A stretch of 64,000 bases of DNA from Dyadobacter arcticus (GTDB taxonomy: Bacteria; Bacteroidota; Bacteroidia; Cytophagales; Spirosomataceae): positions 186,001 through 250,000 of the forward strand of contig NZ_JAASQJ010000002.1 of the NCBI RefSeq assembly GCF_011762185.1, in the 5' to 3' direction. Positions 38,314 through 47,257 of the stretch are shown here, piece after piece (position 1 is the first letter of the stretch; every line of letters starts with the position of its first letter). Position numbers and translations under genes: made by a program. The notes beneath the pieces were generated by a model. That model was not told the origin of the DNA, did not search any database, and saw only the letters and a program-made list of their open reading frames with translations.

Positions 38314-38988
38314 TTAATCAACCAGTGAATAGTCATATTCAACAACAATATCATTGTCGACTATTTCAACACCAGGCGCCTTCCAAGCTTGACGTTCGGC
38401 CTCGATTTTTTCATACAAGGAGCCAACTGTGCCTGTAAGGATCACTTTGTTGTGTGAAACGTTTACATGGATATCCTGCTCTTTGATAGACCAATTACGG
38501 GCTAACGCGCTTTCAATGGCCATTTTTTCGATCTCATCATGGGCTTCAGATTTGATCGTGATCCTGTTGGAAACCCCTCTGATCCCGACTAGCTTCTTGA
38601 TGAGCCTTGCAGCTGCTTCTTTTTGATAATTCCATTGAACTTCGCCTTCCAGCGTGATCCAGCCATTTTCAACTTTCACCTTGACCTTATCTTCGGGAAT
38701 TTCCCAATTCCATTTATATGCGTTCAGTACCTCATTGGCAAGATCGTTATCGTCCCGGTTATACAGGTTACTGAAAGTTTTAAGTTCGATTTGCTCAACC
38801 ACTGCTTTTACGCCAATTACTTGTTTAGCCGCATCTTCTGCCTCTGATTTTTTTGCATAGCTATCCACTGTGCCTGAAAGAGTGATAACGCCATCCTTCG
38901 CTGTTACACCGATTTCTGCCGCTTTCAATAAGGGTTCCCATTTGATTGCGTCCTGAACATCTTTCTGCAATTCTTCATTGGTTTTCAT
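38314..38988 (-). CDS. Triple BON-domain protein
   Basis: A 224-residue protein with three BON domains (about residues 3-72, 78-147, 150-220), each with the motif DGVITLSGTVDSY, NGWITLEGEVQWNY or NKVILTGTVGSLYEK. There is no signal peptide, so it is cytoplasmic, unlike OsmY. BON domains bind phospholipids or other hydrophobic ligands and are frequent in osmotic-stress proteins. An operator copy is at 39075-39090, 87 bp upstream. A strong hairpin follows the gene. A stub of a related gene lies at 13761-13880. Confidence 0.9.
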   Translation of the reverse strand: MKTNEELQKDVQDAIKWEPLLKAAEIGVTAKDGVITLSGTVDSYAKKSEAEDAAKQVIGVKAVVEQIELKTFSNLYNRDDNDLANEVLNAYKWNWEIPEDKVKVKVENGWITLEGEVQWNYQKEAAARLIKKLVGIRGVSNRITIKSEAHDEIEKMAIESALARNWSIKEQDIHVNVSHNKVILTGTVGSLYEKIEAERQAWKAPGVEIVDNDIVVEYDYSLVD

Positions 38989-39074
38989 AATCTCTTTATT
39001 TATTAGTAATAGTGTTATTACTTGGGTAAAGGTCAGTAAACTCAGGGGTGATAACTTACATCGCGAAGGCTAAG

Positions 39075-39090
39075 AGTTGTATCAATCACT
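39075..39090 (+). promoter_or_regulatory. 16-bp operator copy, upstream of triple-BON gene
   Basis: AGTTGTATCAATCACT, matching the island consensus AGTTRYATCWWTCACW at every defined position. It lies 87-102 bp before the BON start. Inferred binding site for the Crp/Fnr-type regulator; see the related sites. Confidence 0.6.
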
Positions 39091-39215
39091 GATTTTTATC
39101 AGTCTTTTGTGGATGGTCCCGCCCCTGTTCCAACACTTTGATTTCTGTTTTTTTCATTTGATATCCCAACGGATCAGGGGAAACGAACTCATGTATGTAA
39201 TTGGTGTGAAGCTAT

Positions 39216-40289
39216 TTACATCACCAGTACTGCCGCTCCATGTATGCTGCCGCTGCGCAGGTCAGCTAGGGCATCATTGGCATTTTCCAGAGCATACAAT
39301 GTTGTTTTTGTTTTGATCTTCACCTTCCCGGCCAGAGCAAGAAATTCACTTGCATCTTTACGGGTCAGATTAGCAACTGAGCGCAGCGTTTTCTCCCCCC
39401 AAAGACTTTCATAAGGAAATGAAGGAATATCACTCATGTGGATTCCCCCGCAAACAACAACACCGCCTTTATCTACATCCCTAAGCGCCTTTGGGACCAG
39501 CTCTCCTGCCGGAGCAAAAATAATGGCCGCATCAAGCTGAATGGGGAGGAGTGAACTCGAATCTCCAGACCAGGCGGCGCCAAGATCCATTGCAAAGGAC
39601 TGGGATTTCGTATCACCATCCCTTGTAAAAGCATAGACCTTCTTTTCTTCGTAATTAGCAAGCTGAGTCAGAATATGGGCTGCTGCGCCAAAACCGTAAA
39701 TGCCGATTCGCTGCGCAAGTTGGCCTGTCATTTTATAAGAACGGTACCCAATCAGTCCCGCGCACATCAGTGGCGCTCCTGACGGATTGGCATATACGGA
39801 CTTTATTTTAAAACAAAAATTTTCAAATGCGACGGTGTATTCTGCAAATCCGCCATCCATGGTATAACCCGTAAAGAGGGCGTTCTCGCAAAGATTCTCC
39901 TGATCTTTCAAACAGTATCGGCAATATCCGCAGGTGTAGCCCAGCCAAGGAATACCCACCAGGTCTCCCACCTTTAACATTGAAATGTCACTGCCCGCTT
40001 TCACAACTGTTCCAATAATCTCATGGCCTGGGATCAAGGGCAGTTTCGGATTTGGAAGTTCACTATCCATAATATGAAGGTCGGTCCGGCAGACCCCACA
40101 GGCAATGATTTTAACCAGAACCTGATGCCGCTCGGGATTAGGAAGCGGAAGTGTTTTACTGACAAGCGGCTCACCTTGTTTTTCCATGACCATGGCCCGC
40201 ATGGTTGTTGGCAACACCATCTCGCTGTGTTGTTCGACATTCATCTTCTCAGTACTTGCACCAGCGAATGGATTCGGAAGATTGATCAT
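39216..40289 (-). CDS. Zinc-dependent alcohol dehydrogenase family protein
   Basis: A 357-residue medium-chain dehydrogenase: VCRTDLHIMDSE and PGHEIIG supply the catalytic zinc ligands, CGYCRYCLKDQENLC the structural zinc Cys residues, and GIYGFGAAAHILTQ the nucleotide fold. In this subgroup Asp and Arg replace the usual residues at several places, as in the AdhA/YahK-like family; the substrate is not known. I keep the start at 40289, but residue 30 (MRAMVMEK) is an alternative. It is the last gene of an operon with HdeD and DUF6544, 10 bp after HdeD. Confidence 0.88.
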   Translation of the reverse strand: MINLPNPFAGASTEKMNVEQHSEMVLPTTMRAMVMEKQGEPLVSKTLPLPNPERHQVLVKIIACGVCRTDLHIMDSELPNPKLPLIPGHEIIGTVVKAGSDISMLKVGDLVGIPWLGYTCGYCRYCLKDQENLCENALFTGYTMDGGFAEYTVAFENFCFKIKSVYANPSGAPLMCAGLIGYRSYKMTGQLAQRIGIYGFGAAAHILTQLANYEEKKVYAFTRDGDTKSQSFAMDLGAAWSGDSSSLLPIQLDAAIIFAPAGELVPKALRDVDKGGVVVCGGIHMSDIPSFPYESLWGEKTLRSVANLTRKDASEFLALAGKVKIKTKTTLYALENANDALADLRSGSIHGAAVLVM

Positions 40290-40299
40290 AGCTTAGTCA

Positions 40300-40842
40300 T
40301 CATTTAAATTTGAACCACATCAATACTCTGAAAATACCGATCACCATGAAAGCCAACCCTGTAAAGCTCACGATCGTCATTCCCGCAAAAACGGGGTTGC
40401 GAAGCAGCATAAAGGAGAAGATCAAACTTCCAATTGCCAAGGCCAGCAGCCATCCCCAGCCTTTTATTCCAATAAATTGAAATGAGACGCCAATCGCCAT
40501 CATTGAGCGGAAGGTCAAAGCAAATCCAACGTAAAACGGCAATATCTGCGCCGTAATCAGAGGATTATATATCAACATAATGCTTAGAAGAATATCAAAG
40601 ATACCTCCAGCCAGAACCCAGCCCCGGCTGCTTGATTTTTGGCTGGAAGCAGCTGAAAAAATCTCAAAGAAACCGTTTATTAGGAAAGTGACACTAAAAA
40701 TCGTTGAAAGAGCTAGGTAGCTTTCATTCGGGGTAATAAATACCCAAATACCGATCAGTATGAAAAGAAACCCAAGTAAAAAGGAAATCCAACCCGGCTT
40801 GATTGCGTAGGGTGCCTGTGTAACAACTTGTGATGTTTCCAT
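40300..40842 (-). CDS. HdeD family membrane protein (DUF308)
   Basis: A 180-residue protein with six hydrophobic segments and the family pattern LLGFLFILIGIWVFITPNES near residue 22, repeated in the second half. HdeD in E. coli contributes to acid resistance at high cell density. Here it lies between two dehydrogenase/DUF6544 genes in one operon, with short spacers (10 and 34 bp). Confidence 0.88.
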   Translation of the reverse strand: METSQVVTQAPYAIKPGWISFLLGFLFILIGIWVFITPNESYLALSTIFSVTFLINGFFEIFSAASSQKSSSRGWVLAGGIFDILLSIMLIYNPLITAQILPFYVGFALTFRSMMAIGVSFQFIGIKGWGWLLALAIGSLIFSFMLLRNPVFAGMTIVSFTGLAFMVIGIFRVLMWFKFK

Positions 40843-40876
40843 AATTATTTTTGGAAGGAAAATTTGATTTTGATGT

Positions 40877-41974
40877 CTATTCCGCGTCCCGGCAATTGTA
40901 TTTTACACTTTCGAGTTTGAAAGTGCCGTAGCACAAGTCCCTGTCCGGGTAACCATAAATGGTTTCCGCATCACGCATCAATTTGGATCCATTTATTTGC
41001 TGGTAATCTTTCAGAGGGGTAGACCAAGGTAATTGTTTTCCTGCATCAGCGGAGTACCGATCCTGGGAAACGAAGTTGACCAGCGCACCTTCCTCGTTAA
41101 AATACAACCATGCGGAAACGGTAATATTATTGTTCGTGAATGATGCTTTTACGTTATTACCCTCAACATCAAACCACTTTATTCGCTTATCAATTAGTGT
41201 CGCCGGTGCCAGACAGCACATATCGTTGAAAAAGGTCACCGACTCGGACAAATCCATTTTCGGGCCATCCTGGTATTGAACCTTAAAAAGTGATAGCAGC
41301 CTGATATCCATAAAAGCATGCCCATTTTGAAAGCAGTGATAACCGGCAACAGGCAGTTTCTTCATCACTGCCTTCATAAAAAAGAGCCTTGTTGGCGTCT
41401 GCATAAAATTGTACTGCTGAGAAGAAAAAGGCATCCAGTCCGACTGCTCATCTTTTCTGATCTTTCCTGTAAATTCTATTTTGAAGTTATTTACTTTGGG
41501 CTTGCCAATGGAACCAGTAAAACGGAGGTATCTTTTTACCGGTTCAGGCAGTTCGTTGATGTCCGTTTCGGTCAAAGCGGATTTTTCAAAATAAGCGATT
41601 TGCCGCAACCCAGCTTTTACATCATCTTTATACTTAAGGTAATAACCCGATGCAGAAAATTCAATAATGACTCCAATGAGAATAATCATATTGGCAATCG
41701 TCCCAAATTTTGCATCCTGCCAAAAGTAAATAATCAGTGTCTGCGATATTATTATTCCAATCAGTCCAAGCCAAGACCAGTTTGTGTTTCTAAAAGCAAA
41801 CATCGTTGCGGCTGTTACCAGTAATATACAGGCAAATAACCAAAGTATTCCAAAAGGTCTCGAAATGTTCTGTGTTAGCTGCTTTAAATCCGAAATACCA
41901 AAGGCTTTTATAAAGCCAAACGAATGAATTAATCCATGCAGAATTACAACTATGAAAAAAGTGATTCTCATCAT
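40877..41974 (-). CDS. DUF6544 family membrane protein
   Basis: A 365-residue protein with about four N-terminal hydrophobic segments (first 125 residues) and then a DUF6544 domain (ELPEPVKRYLRFTGSIGKP, later FFNDMCCLAPATLID). It is the long form of the family, compared with the single-anchor member at 21582. It is first in the DUF6544-HdeD-ADH operon. Function unknown. Confidence 0.8.
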   Translation of the reverse strand: MMRITFFIVVILHGLIHSFGFIKAFGISDLKQLTQNISRPFGILWLFACILLVTAATMFAFRNTNWSWLGLIGIIISQTLIIYFWQDAKFGTIANMIILIGVIIEFSASGYYLKYKDDVKAGLRQIAYFEKSALTETDINELPEPVKRYLRFTGSIGKPKVNNFKIEFTGKIRKDEQSDWMPFSSQQYNFMQTPTRLFFMKAVMKKLPVAGYHCFQNGHAFMDIRLLSLFKVQYQDGPKMDLSESVTFFNDMCCLAPATLIDKRIKWFDVEGNNVKASFTNNNITVSAWLYFNEEGALVNFVSQDRYSADAGKQLPWSTPLKDYQQINGSKLMRDAETIYGYPDRDLCYGTFKLESVKYNCRDAE

Positions 41975-42089
41975 TCACTATTTTTTGACTATATCGACTT
42001 TAATTCGTGCCTTAAAAAGGGTCACTTCAAATTATCCCTGAAAAAGAATTTAGGTCATTTTCTGGGCAGCTGGTTTAACGGCAGGCTTG

Positions 42090-42902
42090 TTAGACCAGTG
42101 CCTCGATCAGGGCTCTGTTTAACTTGGTAAGCTTGTCTTCCTGCCTCGAAATCCTTCTCTTGATCAGACTTACCTCAGCATCTCTGGCAGCTTCACTTAC
42201 ATTCGTTTCAAACCGTACTATGCTTGATTTTACTTGATCGACCGTAGCCTGTGTTTTATCTTTAATCTCGTTCAGCGCTCTTTTACCTTTCTTTTCACAC
42301 CCGGCGATTTTAAGTTTTCGTTTCTCTTTCAGCGTAAGTATTTTCTCTTCGACCTTGTGTTTAACATCGTCAGCCGATTTTTTCAGCTCGGCCCGGCCTT
42401 CTGCAATTTCATCATCAAGCTCATCTATCTTTTCACCTACATCATGCCCATATGCGAAATCAACATCGCTTCTGCTCACCATACCACCCATTTTTTTCAT
42501 GGCATAATCGATGGCCACATGGCTGTTGTCATCGACCTCTGCGATAATTGAAACAGTTCCTACGCTTACCCCGCCTTCAAGCTTAAATATAAAGTCTGAT
42601 TCAAAATTATCCTCACGGATCTCAGAAACCAGACCAATTGCGCCACCCGTATATATGCCGATCACAAAACCCAATGGGCCAGCAAGTATTCCAAAGATGC
42701 TACCTACCGCCATCCCTGTCAGCATTTGCCACCCTTGAAAACCATCCTGGTTTAGTATTTCATACCGTCCGTTCTCTTTTTTACGGATCATGGTCTTTTC
42801 GTAAATGGTGACTTCCCCGAAGGATTCCAATTCACTGAGTTTATCCAGAGCCTGGATAGCTTTTGTTTCCTGAGTAAAGGAAATGACAATTATTTGTGAC
42901 AT
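42090..42902 (-). CDS. DUF1269 family protein with coiled-coil tail
   Basis: A 270-residue protein. The first half has the DUF1269 layout: an alpha/beta start (SQIIVISFTQETKAIQAL) and a glycine-zipper membrane hairpin (GMAVGSIFGILAGPLGFVIG). The second half (about 155-265) is highly charged with heptad character and probably forms a coiled coil. Membrane-active glycine zippers occur in several stress proteins. Function unknown. Single gene. Confidence 0.8.
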   Translation of the reverse strand: MSQIIVISFTQETKAIQALDKLSELESFGEVTIYEKTMIRKKENGRYEILNQDGFQGWQMLTGMAVGSIFGILAGPLGFVIGIYTGGAIGLVSEIREDNFESDFIFKLEGGVSVGTVSIIAEVDDNSHVAIDYAMKKMGGMVSRSDVDFAYGHDVGEKIDELDDEIAEGRAELKKSADDVKHKVEEKILTLKEKRKLKIAGCEKKGKRALNEIKDKTQATVDQVKSSIVRFETNVSEAARDAEVSLIKRRISRQEDKLTKLNRALIEALV

Positions 42903-42944
42903 TTTCTTAAAAATTATGATGTGTTTCTATTGTCCTAAAAGAGC

Positions 42945-43269
42945 TTACGCCATGACCCCGCCATTCAGGATGATCTGGGTCCTGTTGCAATAACTGGAAT
43001 CGTCACATGCCAAATAGACAAAGGCTTTGGCGACCTCTGAGGCCTTTCCAAGTCTTTTAGAAGGTGTGCCCTGAATCCAGGCTTCATGCACTTCATCGGG
43101 CGCTGCCCTGAGTAGAGGAGTTTCTATATAATAAGGACATATCGCGTTTGCCTGTAAAGGTCAGCTATCACACGGTCCCACCTTCTTTTGCGGCTTCAAT
43201 AGCCACTGCTTTACCGATACCGAAATTTCCGTCGGTAATAATGTCTACCTTTTTTTACAATTTCTTCAT
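42945..43269 (-). pseudogene. Short-chain dehydrogenase (SDR) with internal deletion
   Basis: From 43269 downward the frame begins MKKL, hits a stop, then reads KKVDIITDGNFGIGKAVAIE and AAKEGGTV before two stops: an SDR nucleotide-binding start with Gly-rich loop mutated (DGNFGIG for GGNSGIG). About 30 bases on, another frame reads NAICPYYIETPLLRAAPDE, GTPSKRLGKASEVAKAF and TQIILNGGVMA, the C-terminal end of an SDR. The catalytic Tyr-x3-Lys part, roughly 150 residues, is missing. Clearly inactive. Confidence 0.85.
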
Positions 43270-43300
43270 TTCAAAAATCTGAGATCAGCCTGTGGAAGAA

Positions 43301-43774
43301 CTATTTTAGATGCGACCTTAATAACCTGGCCATATCTTCATGTTTTTCCAAAAGATCCGTGATAAAATTAGCTGCCGGAGTGTCCTTGAATTCGCTGGCA
43401 AAACGATGGGCATTTTCCTTGCAATGGATAATGATACTGTCGTGATCGGAAAGCAATTCGTTTATATAGATTAAACTATCATTTTGATCAGGCGAGACCT
43501 CGGTTAAATGCGTGATCTCTAAAAAGGATTTAAGCGAAGCGTAAGCATAATGTTCCATAAAACGTATTCTTTTGGCAACACTGTCAATGATCCCGATCAA
43601 CTGATTGGCCTGGTCATCAAAAAGCTTCTCCCTTTCATAAAAGTGAGCGTCCTCCAAATTCCAATAAGCATTTCTTGTTTTGGTATACAAAACATGTTCA
43701 TCTGCCAAAAGTTTCAACAATTCTGTTGCAACAGCCTGGCTGTTTTCCGCAACAACTTCAATATTCGATTCCAT
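43301..43774 (-). CDS. dps: Dps family protein with altered ferroxidase site
   Basis: A 157-residue four-helix-bundle protein. Its middle part, RIRFMEHYAYASLKSFLEITHLTE, is typical of Bacteroidota Dps. Against the common pattern HWN..FH..HKFFE..YEQLDEIIDDVAERI, this protein has NAYWN (His to Tyr), REKLF (His to Glu) and IIDSVAKRI (Glu to Lys), so three of the usual di-iron ligands look lost. It may protect DNA or form a shell without oxidising iron. An operator copy lies 231-246 bp upstream. The neighbouring gene on its 3' side is an SDR relic. Confidence 0.85.
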   Translation of the reverse strand: MESNIEVVAENSQAVATELLKLLADEHVLYTKTRNAYWNLEDAHFYEREKLFDDQANQLIGIIDSVAKRIRFMEHYAYASLKSFLEITHLTEVSPDQNDSLIYINELLSDHDSIIIHCKENAHRFASEFKDTPAANFITDLLEKHEDMARLLRSHLK

Positions 43775-44096
43775 ATGTTTGTTTATTTATTTTTCAGCTT
43801 GCGGTTGGAGGCTGAACATGATTTTGATTATATTAGGGAGACAGGGGCGTGTCAGATACTAAATAACGGCCGAAGATATACGCATCTAAATTGAGTTCTT
43901 CTTGAACTCGAAATATTGATTTTATTTTTCATGGCTAGGCATTTTCACAACCACTCAAAGGTGAGATTCTTCTGTTTAGCAAGTGTTGTATATGAAACTC
44001 TAAAAGTTGCATCAATCACATATTGTCCACCTTTGTTTTGGTTTGACAATAAATCCTGGAAGCCCATTTCCTTTTAACCTAACCGGCAATCCAGCG
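43775..44096. other. Upstream region of dps
   Basis: About 320 bp without a gene. It contains an operator copy at 44005-44020, a weak second one at 43984-43999 (TGTTGTATATGAAACT), and a small hairpin GAGTTCTTCTTGAACTC near 43900. Confidence 0.5.
44005..44020 (+). promoter_or_regulatory. 16-bp operator copy, upstream of dps
   Basis: AGTTGCATCAATCACA, a full match to the consensus and one base away from the copies at 26317 and 47986. Located between the flavodoxin-like gene end and the dps start. Confidence 0.6.
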
Positions 44097-44693
44097 CTAG
44101 TCTTTAACTGCCATTCTCCCGGCAATTTCTTGTCCCCATGAATAGGCCATCGAAACCGAAACAGCAACATTTGACTCTTTTGGCTTCGACTCATCATTTG
44201 GCTTCAATAGCCACAACGACCGGGAATCAAAAAGGAGTGCGCCTTTGCTAAGGATCAATTTTTCCAATGCCTGCTGAGAAGCCTCCGTTGATCCGCTGCC
44301 AAGGGTAATTGCTACTACATTTTTGTTAGTTAAAATCACCTTTTTATCAATAAAGTTGCTCAGCGCCCAATCCGGCCGCCAATTGTAGGTATTGGCACAA
44401 AACACATACAGCGTATAAGAGGTGTTTTCCAATTCCATCGCTTTTTTCACCGAAACCACCCGGACATGCATACCCTTATCTGCAAGTGCCTGCCCCAGCG
44501 AGCGGGATATCTGTTCATCTAAATTATAAAGTGGGTCAGGATCGTAAACAATCAGCGCTTTTTGAGGTGAGGCAACATTTCCCAGGCTCCAACTTTTTTT
44601 TGGACCTTTGCCTTCTGCCCAGAGGGTGATGGATACCCAAAAAACCAGGATAATCAGCGATACGAAGCCAACCACTTTCTTTATTTTTTTCAT
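44097..44693 (-). CDS. Flavodoxin-like membrane-anchored protein
   Basis: A 198-residue protein with an N-terminal hydrophobic anchor and a flavodoxin-type fold (ALIVYDPDPLYNLDEQISRSL, then HVRVVSVKKA, YTLYVFCANTYNWRP, VITLGSGSTEAS-type stretch). The phosphate-binding loop is atypical for FMN. It is the last gene of the operon beginning at 47847 and may donate electrons to, or share substrates with, the nitroreductase. Confidence 0.7.
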   Translation of the reverse strand: MKKIKKVVGFVSLIILVFWVSITLWAEGKGPKKSWSLGNVASPQKALIVYDPDPLYNLDEQISRSLGQALADKGMHVRVVSVKKAMELENTSYTLYVFCANTYNWRPDWALSNFIDKKVILTNKNVVAITLGSGSTEASQQALEKLILSKGALLFDSRSLWLLKPNDESKPKESNVAVSVSMAYSWGQEIAGRMAVKD

Positions 44694-44729
44694 TATTCTG
44701 ATTTGATTGATTAAAAATTTAGGACACCT

Positions 44730-45200
44730 TTAATTTGTCGTGGCAAGCTGCTTTCTGCATTGCATTCTGACTGCTGGCAGCAAAGCAACGAAAAGAATGG
44801 CTACTGCATAGAGCATGTAAACCGTATGCAGCCAATGCACGGCATGAAGCAAAACCATCTCCGATTGTATCCAGATGATCAGTGCAAAAGCCACATAGAT
44901 GCAGCAACTCCATTGCCAGGTCATATCTCCAAAAAAATTAAGACGCTCAGCGATACGGCTTTTTGTATTTTTTATAAATGCGAAGACCAGCAGCGAAGGA
45001 AAAATCCCAAGAACCACGAATAACAAGATCCCTGGGATCAAAAAGCTATGAAAAGGCGACGGATCCAGCATGGACAAAGGCATTCCCATCAATTCACCAG
45101 TGGGAGAAATGATTAGTACACCGCCTCCGCCCAGCGCACCCAGACCCAGGAAACCCAGCAGACAAAACAGAATATTCCGTGCAGATTTCGCTTTATTCAT
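44730..45200 (-). CDS. Four-TM membrane protein, unknown
   Basis: A 156-residue protein with four hydrophobic segments (about 10-30, 50-73, 92-111, 118-142). The external loop SPTGELMGMPLSMLDPSPF is characteristic of a small unnamed family in Bacteroidota. It is 36 bp before the flavodoxin gene and 6 bp after the NmrA-type gene in the same operon. Function unknown. Confidence 0.7.
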   Translation of the reverse strand: MNKAKSARNILFCLLGFLGLGALGGGGVLIISPTGELMGMPLSMLDPSPFHSFLIPGILLFVVLGIFPSLLVFAFIKNTKSRIAERLNFFGDMTWQWSCCIYVAFALIIWIQSEMVLLHAVHWLHTVYMLYAVAILFVALLPAVRMQCRKQLATTN

Positions 45201-45206
45201 TTAGCT

Positions 45207-46109
45207 TTAATTGGTTAATGATTTGCCGGGATATTGTTGTAGACCGCATAACGAAACCCGATGGTCTGCAACAAACTCGTTGAAGGTTATAGGCTCCTCT
45301 CCGGTAATGGATTCTATGCAATCCGTTATGATGGGTTCTTTCTGAAAGCGCGGAAAGTAATGTATCATGATCATGACCAGTATGAAGTTGATTGGAATTC
45401 CCTCTCTACGCTTGGCGAGGAAAAAATTTATCAATCCCGGCGAAGTATATTTTACGTTGACCCCTAAAATGCTGGTTAATTTCGCCGCCATCTCCTGGAA
45501 TGTAAATAATTGGCTGGCTGTCAGATCATAAGATTTGTTGATGTGTTCAGTAGCATTCGTCAGGACAATGGCTGCCACATGGCCGGTATCACGAACATCG
45601 ACCACTGCAAACCGAGCACCACCGGCCGGTAAAAATATTCTCCTTCTGTCCAGAAGATCGTTTTTCAATGTTGTACAAAAATTCTGCATAAAATAGGCGG
45701 CCCGGAGAAATGTGAAAGGGATATGACTCGCTACAATCAGCTTCTCTATTTTATAATGCGGGATGATTTTACTTTTCTCAACGCCCTGTACCGAAAGAAA
45801 TACAATATGTTTGACTCCAACCCTTTTTGCAACATCCAGTAGTGGTCCAAAATATTTGTATACTTCAGAAATTTGCGGAGGTCGCATCAGAAAAAGAAAG
45901 TCGCAGTTTTGTAAAGCAGGCGTGTACGACGTCGTGTCGGTAAAGTCAAATCTGACTAAACTTATTCTTTTATCGGTCAGCTCTTTACATCCAATTTCTA
46001 AATCCCTTACACCTGCCAATAGTTTTAGGTCATATTTGACTTTAAGCAAGGATTTAATCACTTCGGCCCCAACGTTTCCAGTGGCACCAGTCACCAAAAT
46101 ATTTAGCAT
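45207..46109 (-). CDS. NmrA-like NAD(P)-binding protein (atypical SDR)
   Basis: A 300-residue protein with the Rossmann loop VTGATGNVGAEVIKSLL at the N-terminus and a mid-segment HIVFLSVQGVEKSKIIPHYKIEK (Tyr-Lys spacing as in NmrA/QOR2-type proteins). These proteins act as NADP-sensing regulators or quinone oxidoreductases. It follows the nitroreductase gene by 20 bp. Confidence 0.85.
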   Translation of the reverse strand: MLNILVTGATGNVGAEVIKSLLKVKYDLKLLAGVRDLEIGCKELTDKRISLVRFDFTDTTSYTPALQNCDFLFLMRPPQISEVYKYFGPLLDVAKRVGVKHIVFLSVQGVEKSKIIPHYKIEKLIVASHIPFTFLRAAYFMQNFCTTLKNDLLDRRRIFLPAGGARFAVVDVRDTGHVAAIVLTNATEHINKSYDLTASQLFTFQEMAAKLTSILGVNVKYTSPGLINFFLAKRREGIPINFILVMIMIHYFPRFQKEPIITDCIESITGEEPITFNEFVADHRVSLCGLQQYPGKSLTN

Positions 46110-46129
46110 AAGTTTGCGGGCGATCTGAG

Positions 46130-47257
46130 TTATGTGATGACAAAAGTCCCCAAAGGTCTTCGGAGCGAAACGGGGTCAGGATAATGCTTCAAATATCCTG
46201 TTCGTAAAATAAACTGCGCCTCACTGCCCATACCAATGGATTGCACAAACTGTTGGTGCATGGAAGGTTCCTCCAAAATTTGCGTCATTGGATGGATTGC
46301 AATATTCTTTTCTCGCACTTTTAAAAATAATCGCTGCATCCGTTGACCTGTTTCAAGAAGCGAAGCCACCGAACCATCTCTACTCATAATCAACATCCAT
46401 CCAGCAGCTTGTGACACCTGCTTACTCACATTGTCGATATTTTGCTCCCTGAAACCCTTTTTCATCACCTTCGACTTTCCATAGAAGTTCCTTAAAACCC
46501 AGGCAGAGACGCCATCGATTTCCATCCCCGCAGTTGTGAGTCCATCCCGGTAATATTTGGCTTCTTTACTTGAAAACCTGATCCATTCAGACAATTCTTT
46601 CTGGGCGGCTTCCCGATAAGACTGGATCCTGTTGGCTTCAATGGTTTGCTCCATAAGCCAAATATGCTCCCTTGAAGTATTAGGGACATAACGGATAAAT
46701 TCATGGTCATTGTCCAACAAGAATGTTACATCGTCCTTTTTTAATATATCATTGACATAGTCTGACCTGACTGTCCGGCGTTGTCTTATCTTTCGAATAT
46801 CATAAGTATGGATTGCTGACCTAACCAGTTTCACCTCCATCACATGTTCATCCTGGTTGCTGGCCGCCAATAAATTGAACTGGCAATCATAACCCAGGTT
46901 ACCGGCAGCATATTCAACGTTTTGCAAAAAAGCACCGATTGATAGCATCGTTTCCCGCTGCGTTGGGTCAACACCAGGAAGCCATTTACGCTTGTCGTTG
47001 CCGATGATCCAATGATAGGGTCCTACATACTTCACAAACCAGGGTTGGGTGTTATGTCCACTTGGCGCCAGCGAGGCCAGATGCAAAATCTCAATTTCAT
47101 CCGGCTTCAAGGGAAACTCACCCGCTTTTTCAGACCCGAGATCTGACCTTTTAAAATTGCTCCTGTCACTCAATGCATAACCTGCAACACCGGCCAGGAC
47201 TACCGAGCCTGCGGCGAGTCCAAGAAATCGTTTCCGGTCTATCAGTATTTTTTCCAT
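46130..47257 (-). CDS. Acg-like nitroreductase-fold protein with N-terminal anchor
   Basis: A 375-residue protein. The N-terminus DRKRFLGLAAGSVVLAGVAGY looks like a Tat-type signal/anchor (RK for RR). The body has the FMN-binding nitroreductase features of the Acg family (LHLASLAPSGHNTQPWFV, later WMLIMSRDG and MTQILEE segments). In Mycobacterium tuberculosis Acg is one of the most strongly DosR-induced proteins and is thought to sequester FMN. It overlaps the beta-barrel gene upstream by 16 bp. Confidence 0.82.
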   Translation of the reverse strand: MEKILIDRKRFLGLAAGSVVLAGVAGYALSDRSNFKRSDLGSEKAGEFPLKPDEIEILHLASLAPSGHNTQPWFVKYVGPYHWIIGNDKRKWLPGVDPTQRETMLSIGAFLQNVEYAAGNLGYDCQFNLLAASNQDEHVMEVKLVRSAIHTYDIRKIRQRRTVRSDYVNDILKKDDVTFLLDNDHEFIRYVPNTSREHIWLMEQTIEANRIQSYREAAQKELSEWIRFSSKEAKYYRDGLTTAGMEIDGVSAWVLRNFYGKSKVMKKGFREQNIDNVSKQVSQAAGWMLIMSRDGSVASLLETGQRMQRLFLKVREKNIAIHPMTQILEEPSMHQQFVQSIGMGSEAQFILRTGYLKHYPDPVSLRRPLGTFVIT

